A DNA stretch of 64,000 bases, taken from Pseudomonas sp. NBRC 111124 (GTDB lineage: Bacteria; Pseudomonadota; Gammaproteobacteria; Pseudomonadales; Pseudomonadaceae). The first letter of the stretch is position 1, and every line of letters begins with the position of its first letter. The notes beneath the pieces are model-generated. The model did not search any database. It was not told where the DNA came from and worked only from the letters and a program-made list of their open reading frames with translations. The stretch covers positions 1-64,000 of the forward strand of contig NZ_BCBA01000005.1 of the NCBI RefSeq assembly GCF_001320245.1, read 5' to 3'. Shown here in pieces: positions 6,265 to 14,379 of the stretch. The position numbers and the translations under genes are program-made.

Positions 6265-8562
6265 TCAAAACGCGGTGCTGACCGTCAGCGACATGTTGCG
6301 CGGGTCACCGTAGATCGCCCCGGCATAGAACCCGTACTGGGTGTAGTAGTGCTTGTCGAGCAGGTTGTCGACATTGAGGCTCACGGTGGTGTCATCGGTG
6401 AGCTGGTACTTGGCCATGGCATTCCAGATCGCATAACCCGACCAGTTCACATCGGTCGCGCCCGCACTCACGCCGTTCACCGGCTGCCCCGCCGGGCTGG
6501 AAATCGCGCGGATGTTGGTCTGTGCCTTCACCCCTGCACCCAGGGTCAGGCGGTCCAGCGGGCCGGACAGGCGATAGGTGGTCGAGGCCTTGAACAGGTG
6601 CGACGGGTCGCTGCGCCCGTCGCTGTCGACGCGGCGCAAGTGCAGGTAGGTGTAGCCGGCATAGACGTTCCAGTTCGGCGTCAGCGCACCGGCGATTTCC
6701 AGGTCGATACCATCGGTTTCCTGCCCGGTGCCAGCCTTGTAGGCGTCACCACCGGCTGGCGTGGTCAGCCCGTCATCGAGCACGGCCTTGTTTTCCTGCT
6801 TGGTGCGGAAGTACGCCGCCGACGCGTTCAGGCGCCCATCCAGCCACTCACCCTTGATGCCGGTCTCGTAGCTCTGACCCCGAATCGGCTCGACCTTGGT
6901 ACCGCTTTCGGTCTCGGCCGTCTGTGGGTTGAAGATGTCGGTATAGCTGGCGTATAGCGAGTAATGGTCGTTGAGGTCGTACACCGCGCCCAGGTAAGGG
7001 GTGACGATGCCGTTGTTCTGCTGGTTGCTGCGCACGCCGGCGACACTGTTGGTGGTTGCCGAGTAATCGGTGGTCCGCACGCCGACGATGACCGACAGCG
7101 GGTCGGTAATGCTCATGCGGGTGGCCGCGTACATGCCCTGCAAGCGGGTGGTGGTCTTGCTGTGGCGGCCGGTGCGCGAGGCGATCATGTCGTAGTCGCT
7201 GTCCACGCCGTTGTGCCAGTCGGTCAGCGGGAAGCCGATGTTGGCGCGGAACTGGCAGCCCACCGAGGGCGCGCCGACGCGGTCGTCGCTGACCATGGTG
7301 CAGCTGTATTCCGGCGACCAGGCCACGGTACGGCTGTCGTTGTAGCCGACCATCGCCTGATGGGTACGGCCGAACAGCTGGAACGGGCCGGACAGGTCAA
7401 TCTGCGCAGACTGCTGGGTGGTGTCGCTGGAGCTGTGCAGGCCGTTGAGCACCGCGCCGCTGCCATCCTGGTCCCAGTAGCCGCCGTAGCTGCCACGGCC
7501 AGCCGAGTTGACCTTGGCCAGGCCACGGTGGTTGAGCACTTCGGCTGTGCTTTGGGCGACTTTCAGGTCAAGGGCCCAATCATTGTCGAAGCGGTGCTCC
7601 AACGAACCGAAGGCGGTGCGGGTGGTGTACTCGCCGAAGCTCCAGCTCGGCACCACGTTGGTGCTGCGAGGCAGGTCGGTCTTACTGCCGTCCTTGTACC
7701 AGATCGGGATATTGGCGCCCCAGCCACCCCCGACCACCTTGCTGTATTCGTATTGGTAGCCGGCACCAATCGTGGTGGCGTCGTCGATGTCGAACGCGAA
7801 GTTGGCCAGGGCCGCACGCGAGCGCTCGGACTGGTTGTCGCGGAACGAGTTGGCGTCGCCCTGGGTCATCACGAAACGCGAGCGCAGGCGGCCGTCTTCG
7901 GACAGCGGCAGGTTGAGATCGGCGCCCAGGCGGCGCTTGTCCCAGCTGCCGTAGGTGGCGTAAGCGCTGCCGCCGAAGGTTTTGGTAGGTGCCTTGCGGA
8001 TCAGGTTGACGGTGGCCGACGGGTCGCCGGTGCCACCGAGGAGGCCGTTGGCGCCGCGAACGATGTCGATGCGCTCGTACAGGTCCATGTTCAGCGCATT
8101 ACCACCTCCGCTGAAATCGGAGCCGCCCTGGAACTGCAGACCGTCGACCTTCCAGTTGCTGATCGAGTAGCCACGGGCACGGAAGTCAGTGCGCCCACCC
8201 ACTTCGGACTTGCTGGAACTCACCCCCGGGGTAGTGTCCATGGCCTGCTCGATGGAGTGCACATCGCGATCGTCCATCTGCTGACGGGTGATGGTGGTGA
8301 CCGATTGCGGCGTCTGTCGTGGGGTCAGCTTGAGGCCAGTGGAGGCGCGGGTGCTTTCCACGGTGTAGCCGAGCTGACCGGTTTCATCTGCAGGCACCAG
8401 TGCACTGTCCTCGATCTGTGTGGCATCCAGCTCCAGTGGCTGGCTTTCGGCCGCCAAGGCGCTGCCACTGATGGCGACAGCAACGAAGAAGGCAAGCGGG
8501 TGCAGGCGGCTACCGCCCCGGACAACAGGAGTGAAGTCGTTCATGGCGCTCTTGTGATTCAT
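6265..8562 (-). CDS. TonB-dependent siderophore receptor
   Basis: The 765-residue outer-membrane protein has a signal peptide (hydrophobic region ending in SGSALA), a plug domain (about residues 70-190, with TPQSVTTITRQQM and GRTDFRARGYSI) and a 22-strand barrel ending in the aromatic terminal strand LTVSTAF. It lacks the N-terminal STN signalling domain, so it should not act through a FecI/FecR-type sigma factor. The divergent two-component system next to it is the likelier regulator. The substrate is unknown. An internal ATG at 8544 is an alternative start. Confidence 0.92.
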   Translation of the reverse strand: MNHKSAMNDFTPVVRGGSRLHPLAFFVAVAISGSALAAESQPLELDATQIEDSALVPADETGQLGYTVESTRASTGLKLTPRQTPQSVTTITRQQMDDRDVHSIEQAMDTTPGVSSSKSEVGGRTDFRARGYSISNWKVDGLQFQGGSDFSGGGNALNMDLYERIDIVRGANGLLGGTGDPSATVNLIRKAPTKTFGGSAYATYGSWDKRRLGADLNLPLSEDGRLRSRFVMTQGDANSFRDNQSERSRAALANFAFDIDDATTIGAGYQYEYSKVVGGGWGANIPIWYKDGSKTDLPRSTNVVPSWSFGEYTTRTAFGSLEHRFDNDWALDLKVAQSTAEVLNHRGLAKVNSAGRGSYGGYWDQDGSGAVLNGLHSSSDTTQQSAQIDLSGPFQLFGRTHQAMVGYNDSRTVAWSPEYSCTMVSDDRVGAPSVGCQFRANIGFPLTDWHNGVDSDYDMIASRTGRHSKTTTRLQGMYAATRMSITDPLSVIVGVRTTDYSATTNSVAGVRSNQQNNGIVTPYLGAVYDLNDHYSLYASYTDIFNPQTAETESGTKVEPIRGQSYETGIKGEWLDGRLNASAAYFRTKQENKAVLDDGLTTPAGGDAYKAGTGQETDGIDLEIAGALTPNWNVYAGYTYLHLRRVDSDGRSDPSHLFKASTTYRLSGPLDRLTLGAGVKAQTNIRAISSPAGQPVNGVSAGATDVNWSGYAIWNAMAKYQLTDDTTVSLNVDNLLDKHYYTQYGFYAGAIYGDPRNMSLTVSTAF

Positions 8563-8701
8563 TTGGGAAGGTTTCGTATTTGCAGATGATTTTTTGTTAC
8601 GATTCTAGGCATCCGCCCTTTGGGCTCCATACCCGGCTTGTACGGGGATGTAATCGAACGTAACGAGCGCTGCCGGCCCTCCCCGATCAGGTGTTTTACC
8701 G

Positions 8702-9421
8702 ATGAGCACGACCTTGCTGGTTGTCGATGATGACGACGAGATCCGCGAACTTCTCTGCGATTACCTTACCGATGCCGGCTATACCGTTCTGGCGGCCTCC
8801 GACGGCGATGGCATGCGCGAGCAACTGGCCGCGCGCAAGGTCGACCTGGTGGTGCTTGACCTGATGCTGCCCGGCGAGGATGGCTTGAGCTTATGCCGCC
8901 AGTTGCAGGCGACGCCGGGCATGGCAGTGATCATGCTGTCGGCCAAGGGCAGCACCCTGGACCGCATCATCGGCCTGGAGGTGGGCGCCGACGACTACCT
9001 GGCCAAGCCCTTCGAACCCCGCGAGCTGATCGCCCGGATCAAGGCGGTGCTGCGCCGCCCGCAACGCCTGGATGCCCCTGCCGACGCGCCAGCGGTCGAG
9101 GCCCAGCAGTTCGCCGGTTTCAGCCTCGACCACGTCAGGCGCCTGCTGACCCGCCCGGACGGCACAACCCTCACCCTGCCGCGTTCCGATTACCGAGTAC
9201 TGCGTGAACTGCTGGAGGCCAACAACCGCGTGGTCTCGCGCGATCAGCTGACGCGCAGCGCGTTTGGCCGCGATCACCACCCCGACGATCGCTCGGTGGA
9301 TATGTGCATCAGCCGCCTGCGACAGCAACTGCGCCACGCGCCGGCCAGCGACATCCAGATCCTGACCATCCGCAACGAAGGCTATCTGCTGAGCATTGCC
9401 CGCGCCGAGGCCGACAGCTGA
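8702..9421 (+). CDS. OmpR-family response regulator
   Basis: The 239-residue protein has a receiver domain (acidic cluster VVDDDDE, phospho-acceptor Asp in [11 protein letters not shown] at about residue 52, conserved Lys in YLAKPFEP) and a C-terminal winged helix ending YLLSIA. It overlaps no other gene and its stop lies 2 nt before the sensor kinase start. The pair is transcribed away from the siderophore receptor gene across a 139-bp gap, an arrangement known for receptor-controlling systems such as PfeRS and PirRS of Pseudomonas, so control of that receptor is plausible. Confidence 0.92.
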   Translation: MSTTLLVVDDDDEIRELLCDYLTDAGYTVLAASDGDGMREQLAARKVDLVVLDLMLPGEDGLSLCRQLQATPGMAVIMLSAKGSTLDRIIGLEVGADDYLAKPFEPRELIARIKAVLRRPQRLDAPADAPAVEAQQFAGFSLDHVRRLLTRPDGTTLTLPRSDYRVLRELLEANNRVVSRDQLTRSAFGRDHHPDDRSVDMCISRLRQQLRHAPASDIQILTIRNEGYLLSIARAEADS

Positions 9422-9423
9422 AA

Positions 9424-10803
9424 ATGCGCTGGCTCCGTCGCCTGTGGCCGCGCACGCTGTTCGGCCAGCTGCTGCTGATCATGGTCAGCGGCACGCTGTT
9501 GATTCAGTTGATGTCGAGCAGTATCTGGTTCGATGTGCGTTTCGCCCAGGTGCTCGAGGCACCGATCCGGCTCATGGCCGCACGCAGCGCTCCGCTGATT
9601 GTCCAGGCTGATTGCCACGCGCAAAATCTGCAGGTGCCCGCGCACTATCAATTGCGTTGCGTCGAGAACGAACCCGCGCAACAGGAAGATCCGCGGCGCG
9701 GGCGCCGGCGCGTTGAACTGTTGCTGCAACAGGCGCTCAAGTTCGAACTGGGCCATGCCCAGGAGGTGCGCCTGTTGAAGGTGCAGCTGACCGACGAACT
9801 GGGCCAGCCGATCGTCTGGCGCAGCTTGTTCGGCTTGCGCACTGCCCAGACGCATATCCAGTTCGCCGTACCGTTGGACGATGGCCATTGGCTGAGCATC
9901 GACGGCCAGGAGCTGCAGGGCTGGAGCGGAGAATCGGCATGGGTGCTTATCAGCGACTACCTGCTGCGGGTCTACGCGCTGCGCATCGTCGCCGTGCTGC
10001 TGGTATGCCTGATCGCGGTGCGCCTGTGCCTGCGCCCTTTGCGGCGCCTGGCCGACGCTGCACGCGGGCTGGGCAGCAACCTCGAACAGCCAGCGCTGGC
10101 CCTGGACGGTCCAGAAGAAGTGCGCCAGGCCGCGCTGGCCTTCAACGCCATGCAGCAACGGCTGATCGCCATGGTCAATGACAAGGCCTACTTCCTCGCC
10201 GCCGTCTCCCACGACCTGCGCACTCCGCTGACGCGCATGCGCCTGCGCCTGGAGCGCTTGCCCGACAACGAACACCGCGAACGCCTGCGGCAGAACATCA
10301 CGCAGATGGACGCCATGATCGGCCAGGTGCTGGACTACTTGCGGGCCGGCGAGCAGTGCAACCTCCAGCAGGTCGACCTGGACCGCCTGGTGGCGCGCCT
10401 ATGCACCGACCTGGCCACCGCGAGCGAACCCCTGCCGGTACACGGCACAGGCGGTACCTTGCGGGTCGATGCCCTGCTGCTGCAACGCTGTCTGCAAAAC
10501 CTGCTGACCAATGCCCTGCGTTACGCCAAAACGGTCTCGGTCACCCTGGAGACAGCGCTCACCGGTGTCTACCTGCACATCGACGACCGCGGCCCGGGGA
10601 TCGCGCCAGAGTTGCTGGTAACCATCACCGACCCGTTCGTGCGTGGCGAAGGCTCACGCAACCAGGCTTCGGGCGGCTATGGCCTGGGCCTGAGCATCGC
10701 CCAGCGCATCGCCAGCAGCCACGGTGGCGCCCTGCTGTTGAGCAACCGCGAAGGCGGTGGCTTGCGGGTCAGTGTGCTGCTGCCAAGAGATGGCGCCACC
10801 TAG
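9424..10803 (+). CDS. Sensor histidine kinase, partner of the preceding regulator
   Basis: I chose ATG 9424, two bases after the regulator stop, giving 459 residues. There are two membrane segments (about 15-37 and 180-200) flanking a periplasmic sensor region, a HAMP linker, an HisKA box FLAAVSHDLRTPLTRMRLRL, and an HATPase domain with N, G1 (DDRGPGIA) and G2 (GGYGLGLSI) boxes. It is an orthodox inner-membrane EnvZ-like kinase. The periplasmic region has two cysteines but no recognised ligand domain. Confidence 0.92.
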   Translation: MRWLRRLWPRTLFGQLLLIMVSGTLLIQLMSSSIWFDVRFAQVLEAPIRLMAARSAPLIVQADCHAQNLQVPAHYQLRCVENEPAQQEDPRRGRRRVELLLQQALKFELGHAQEVRLLKVQLTDELGQPIVWRSLFGLRTAQTHIQFAVPLDDGHWLSIDGQELQGWSGESAWVLISDYLLRVYALRIVAVLLVCLIAVRLCLRPLRRLADAARGLGSNLEQPALALDGPEEVRQAALAFNAMQQRLIAMVNDKAYFLAAVSHDLRTPLTRMRLRLERLPDNEHRERLRQNITQMDAMIGQVLDYLRAGEQCNLQQVDLDRLVARLCTDLATASEPLPVHGTGGTLRVDALLLQRCLQNLLTNALRYAKTVSVTLETALTGVYLHIDDRGPGIAPELLVTITDPFVRGEGSRNQASGGYGLGLSIAQRIASSHGGALLLSNREGGGLRVSVLLPRDGAT

Positions 10804-10849
10804 CCGCGCTCTTTAGCAAAAGTGCTCACAAGGTAATAGTCTTTTACCG

Positions 10850-10878
10850 AAACCCCAGGTTTTCCCAACCGGGGGTTT
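10850..10878 (+). terminator. Hairpin terminator after the two-component operon
   Basis: The stem AAACCCC-A-GGTT pairs with AACC-G-GGGGTTT around a TTCCC loop. The T-tract is short, so efficiency is uncertain. Confidence 0.5.
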
Positions 10879-10916
10879 GCCTATCCTACGCCGGTCATCC
10901 TGCCTGCGATGGACCC

Positions 10917-12587
10917 ATGAAAGATTCGCTTCCCAGCCGTTATGCCTGCCTGGCCCTGTGCCTGCTGTTCACCTTCGCCAGCCTCCTGTTCCTTGCCCAG
11001 CACAGTTGGCTCTGGCCGCTGACGGTGGTCACTGGCCTGCTCAGCCTGGTCGGCCTCAACGACTTGCGCCAGAGCCATCACGCGGTGCGGCGCAATTACC
11101 CGATCCTGGGCAACATCCGCTACCTGATCGAGACCATTCGCCCCGAGATCCGCCAGTACCTGATCGAAGGTGACGACGACAAACTGCCGTTCTCCCGTTC
11201 GCAGCGCTCGCTGGTGTATGCCCGGGCCAAGAACGAGAGCGCCGAAAAGGCCTTCGGCACGCTCAACGATGCCTACAAGCCTGGCTTCGAATTCATCAGC
11301 CACTCGATGCTGCCGGTCGCCACCCCTGACCCGGCCTCATTCCGCATTGCCATTGGCGGGCCGCAATGCCGCCTGCCCTACTCCGCGTCGATCTTCAACA
11401 TCTCGGCCATGAGCTTCGGCGCGCTCAGTGCCAATGCGATTGCCGCGCTCAACCAGGGCGCTCGCCTTGGCCGTTTCGCCCATGACACCGGCGAGGGCAG
11501 CATCAGCCCTTACCACCGCGAGCATGGCGGTGATTTGATCTGGGAAATCGGCAGCGGCTACTTCGGTTGCCGTACCGCAGACGGCCGTTTCGACCCGCAA
11601 CGCTTCGCCGAGCAGGCACGCAGCCCGCAGGTGAAGATGATCGAACTCAAGCTCAGCCAGGGCGCCAAACCCGGCCACGGCGGGATTCTGCCGGCGCACA
11701 AGGTCAGCCCGGAAATCGCCGCAACCCGCGGCGTACGCGTGGGCGAAGACTGCATATCGCCAGCCGCGCACAGCTCATTCCGCACCCCGGTGGAGCTGCT
11801 GCACTTCATTGCCAGCCTGCGCGAACTGTCGGGTGGCAAGCCGGTAGGCTTCAAGTTCTGCCTGGGCCACCCGTGGGAATTCATGGGCATCGCCAAGGCC
11901 ATGCTAGTCACCGGCATTACCCCGGACTTCATTGTCGTCGATGGCAAGGAAGGCGGCACCGGCGCGGCGCCTCGGGAGTTCAGCGACAACATGGGCGTGC
12001 CCATGCGCGAAGGCTTGATGTTCGTACACAACACCCTGGTCGGCCTGAACCTGCGTTCGAGCATCCGCATCGGTGCGGCGGGCAAGATCGTCAGTGCCTT
12101 CGACATCGCGAGCGTACTGGCCATTGGCGCCGACTGGGTCAACTCGGCGCGCGGCTTCATGTTCGCCATCGGCTGCATTCAGTCGCAGAGCTGCCATACC
12201 AACAAATGCCCGACCGGCGTGGCCACGCAAGACCCGTTGCGCCAACGCGCATTGGTAGTACCCGATAAGGCCGAACGGGTGGCCAGCTTCCATCACAACA
12301 CGCTGCATGCCCTGGCCGAGATGCTCGCCGCGGCGGGGTTGGAGCACCCATCGGAGCTCAAGCCCAAGCACCTGGCGCGGCGTATCAGCACCAGCGAGAT
12401 CAGCCTGTTTTCTGACTTGCACCCATTCCTCAAGCCTGGCGAATTGCTCAGCGGCTCAATCGAAAGCGAATTCTATGCACGGATGTGGCGGATGGCGCGC
12501 AGTGACAGCTTTGCGCCGGAGACAGGCGAGGTACAGGCCGCACCGGTAGCGGCCAGTGTGCACCGCAAAGAAACAGCCCCGGCATAG
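10917..12587 (+). CDS. Membrane-anchored FMN-binding glutamate-synthase-like protein
   Basis: I chose ATG 10917 (MKDSLPSRY); the open frame extends upstream only over the sensor kinase. The 556-residue product has two N-terminal hydrophobic segments (about residues 10-50) followed by a complete glutamate synthase central FMN barrel (IFNISAMSFGALS, GAKPGHGGILP, VDGKEGGTGAAP, CHTNKCPTGVATQ). The glutaminase domain and beta subunit of true GltBD are absent, so it is probably an uncharacterised FMN/Fe-S oxidoreductase rather than glutamate synthase. Confidence 0.9.
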   Translation: MKDSLPSRYACLALCLLFTFASLLFLAQHSWLWPLTVVTGLLSLVGLNDLRQSHHAVRRNYPILGNIRYLIETIRPEIRQYLIEGDDDKLPFSRSQRSLVYARAKNESAEKAFGTLNDAYKPGFEFISHSMLPVATPDPASFRIAIGGPQCRLPYSASIFNISAMSFGALSANAIAALNQGARLGRFAHDTGEGSISPYHREHGGDLIWEIGSGYFGCRTADGRFDPQRFAEQARSPQVKMIELKLSQGAKPGHGGILPAHKVSPEIAATRGVRVGEDCISPAAHSSFRTPVELLHFIASLRELSGGKPVGFKFCLGHPWEFMGIAKAMLVTGITPDFIVVDGKEGGTGAAPREFSDNMGVPMREGLMFVHNTLVGLNLRSSIRIGAAGKIVSAFDIASVLAIGADWVNSARGFMFAIGCIQSQSCHTNKCPTGVATQDPLRQRALVVPDKAERVASFHHNTLHALAEMLAAAGLEHPSELKPKHLARRISTSEISLFSDLHPFLKPGELLSGSIESEFYARMWRMARSDSFAPETGEVQAAPVAASVHRKETAPA

Positions 12588-12597
12588 GCCGGGGCTG
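12574..12597 (-). terminator. Hairpin between glutamate-synthase-like gene and porin gene
   Basis: The perfect stem CAGCCCCGGC/GCCGGGGCTG has loop ATAG and overlaps the upstream stop codon. On the minus strand it is followed by TTTCTTTG, so it most likely terminates the porin transcript. Confidence 0.55.
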
Positions 12598-12617
12598 CTC
12601 GAGACGCTCGGTCAGGA

Positions 12618-13937
12618 TCAGAAGATGCTGATCGGGTACTCGACGAATACACGGACTTCGTTGCCGTCGTCGTTGTAGCCGTTCTGCTGTACAGCGTTGT
12701 TGGTGCGAACGAACGAGCTGCGCAGCTTGATCGACAGGTCCTTGGCCGGGCCGTCCTGAACGACGTAGCGGATCTGGTTGAAGATCTCGCGCTCTTTACC
12801 TTCGCCGAAGCCCTGCGGGTTGGCGACGTTGCGGGTGTTGATGTTGTCACCCACCACGTAGGCCAGCTTGTAGGTCAGGCCAGGGATGCCGTAGGCGCCG
12901 AAGTCCAGGCCGTAGCCCAGCTGCCAGGAGCGCTCGTCTTCGGCGTTGAAGTCGGACCAGTAGGAGTTGGCCAGGTAGATGGTCGAACCACCGTCACCCA
13001 CGCCGCCTTCATTCTGGTACCAGCCGTAGTTGTAGCCAGTGCTGCCGGTGCTGCGCTGGTGCGCCAGGGTGAACGAGTGCGCGCCGTAGGCGTAGGTCGC
13101 AGCGAGGCTCCAGATGGTGTTGGAGTCGCCGTTCAGGCCAGCCGCCTGCACGTACTTGTGGTCGATGTCCGACTTGTAGCCGTTGAAGTCCAGGGTCAGG
13201 GACTGGTCGCTGGCGATCGGGAAGACGTAGTTCAAGCCCAGGTAGTGCTTCTTCATCACGTCTTCGTTGTCTGCGGTGTACAGCGAAGCGGTGAAGTTGT
13301 CGGTGAACTTGTAGCTACCGCCGAAGACGTTGATCGACTTCAGGCCGCCACCGTCACGACGCTCGGCGCTCTTGCGCGCTTCCTGGGTGAAGCGGCCGGC
13401 GTTCAGCTCCAGGCCTTCGATCTCCTTGGAGGTGATCAGGGTGCCAGTGAAGCTTTCTGGCAGCAGGCGGGCGTCGTCATACTGCAGCACTGGCAGTGCC
13501 GGCATCTGGTCACCGTACTTGAGTACGGTGTTTGAGATGCGGAACTTCACGGCTGCGCCAGCGCGGGCCAGGTCATGCGGGCCGCTGGCGTTGCCATCGG
13601 CGTTCACAGTGTTGTGCGGCTTGAAGAAGTCGACACCGGCGCCACCGTTGTGGCCTTTGCCGCCGTCCAGACGCACGGCGTACAGGCCGAATGCGTCGAC
13701 GCCGACACCGACGGTGCCCTGGGTGAAGCCAGAGGAGAAGTTGGCAATGGCTGCCTGACCCCATTCGATCTGGTCATCGGTGCCGTGCTTCTTGTCACGG
13801 TTGATGTAAGCGTTGCGCAGAAGGACGTTGGCGTGGCTGTCCTCGACGAAGCCCTTGCTGTCGGCCTGATCGTTGGCCTGGGCCTGGGTCGCGGCGATCA
13901 TCGCCAGAGCGACCAGGCTGATCCTGGTTTTCAACAT
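12618..13937 (-). CDS. oprQ: OprD-family outer-membrane porin (OprQ/OprE-like)
   Basis: The 439-residue precursor has a signal peptide cleaved after about residue 22 (TQAQA/ND), the OprD-family opening GFVEDSHANVLLRNAYINRD, and a barrel ending with the aromatic C-terminal strand VRVFVEYPISIF. OprD-family channels are 18-strand monomers that admit amino acids, peptides or aromatic acids. By layout it belongs to the OprE/OprQ branch, and I recall an OprQ-like gene next to a glutamate-synthase-like gene in P. putida, but the symbol is provisional. Confidence 0.88.
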   Translation of the reverse strand: MLKTRISLVALAMIAATQAQANDQADSKGFVEDSHANVLLRNAYINRDKKHGTDDQIEWGQAAIANFSSGFTQGTVGVGVDAFGLYAVRLDGGKGHNGGAGVDFFKPHNTVNADGNASGPHDLARAGAAVKFRISNTVLKYGDQMPALPVLQYDDARLLPESFTGTLITSKEIEGLELNAGRFTQEARKSAERRDGGGLKSINVFGGSYKFTDNFTASLYTADNEDVMKKHYLGLNYVFPIASDQSLTLDFNGYKSDIDHKYVQAAGLNGDSNTIWSLAATYAYGAHSFTLAHQRSTGSTGYNYGWYQNEGGVGDGGSTIYLANSYWSDFNAEDERSWQLGYGLDFGAYGIPGLTYKLAYVVGDNINTRNVANPQGFGEGKEREIFNQIRYVVQDGPAKDLSIKLRSSFVRTNNAVQQNGYNDDGNEVRVFVEYPISIF

Positions 13938-14030
13938 GTTGTTTTCCTTATTTCTAAATCAAAAACGCTTTGCACAATTACGCCAGGAACCAACGCCCCT
14001 TCGTAGGTTCGACGCTATGCGGATCCGAAG

Positions 14031-14063
14031 AAAAGCCCGCCGATCAACCTGTGGCGGGCTTTT
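14031..14063. terminator. Bidirectional terminator-like hairpin inside the porin upstream region
   Basis: The stem AAAAGCCCGCC/GGCGGGCTTTT is perfect, with an 11-nt loop and A/T tails on both sides. No annotated gene ends here, so it may close an untranslated small RNA. Confidence 0.6.
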
Positions 14064-14284
14064 CGCAGCAGCATGGCCATGGATGGCCAGCAAGCGTTGC
14101 TCGAATCCTAGCCGTGTGCGATTACAAATGTCAAAAAGTCGTGAATTACAGGTTGATATAACCAAATTGCCGGATGTAGCCGGTGCATTTTCATGTTACT
14201 CGGTGCAATCGGTAGGCATTTTGACTTCTGTGGGATGTTTTGGCCTGAAGCCAGGGAATAGCAGATTTTACAAACTGACACATA

Positions 14285-14304
14285 TGTAAAGACAAGTCTT
14301 TACA
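14285..14304. promoter_or_regulatory. Perfect 20-bp palindrome upstream of the second TonB receptor
   Basis: The sequence TGTAAAGACAAGTCTTTACA is fully symmetric about a central AA and ends 75 bp before the receptor start. Its size and symmetry fit a dimeric repressor or response regulator. Confidence 0.6.
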
Positions 14305-14319
14305 AATACTCAAGCAACA

Positions 14320-14338
14320 GCAAATAACAAGCATTACC
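14320..14338 (+). promoter_or_regulatory. Candidate Fur box
   Basis: By eye 13 of 19 positions match the GATAATGATAATCATTATC consensus (GCAAATAACAAGCATTACC). It lies 41 bp before the receptor ATG, a plausible repressing position. The match is imperfect. Confidence 0.4.
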
Positions 14339-14379
14339 ATCCGCGCCTGTGTTTCATTTCCCTATGCCCGGATGCTCAG

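Larger units (their letters stand above)
13938..14379. other. 442-bp intergenic region between divergent porin and siderophore receptor genes
   Basis: The region holds an internal bidirectional terminator-like hairpin (14031-14063), a perfect 20-bp palindrome (14285-14304) and a partial Fur-box match (14320-14338). A 63-codon reading frame at 13970-14161 runs through the hairpin and is not credible. Confidence 0.6.

Noticed and set aside
6349..8589. Long plus-strand open frames opposite the TonB receptor (including one of 541 codons)
   Set aside because: They mirror the GC-rich codon bias of the receptor gene, have no ribosome-binding sites or domains, and are Val/Ala/Gly/Arg-rich in the manner of antisense frames.
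8597..8664. GTTACGATT and AATCGAACGTAAC as an operator pair between the receptor and its two-component system
   Set aside because: The arms are related but not symmetric and have an insertion, so I could not support it as a palindrome.
12618..13937. Annotation of the first porin as OprD proper (basic amino acid/carbapenem channel)
   Set aside because: The sequence follows the OprE/OprQ branch in its opening and loops, and the neighbouring genes do not support an arginine role.
13970..14161. 63-codon frame in the porin/receptor gap
   Set aside because: It reads through a terminator hairpin and has no ribosome-binding site or conserved features.
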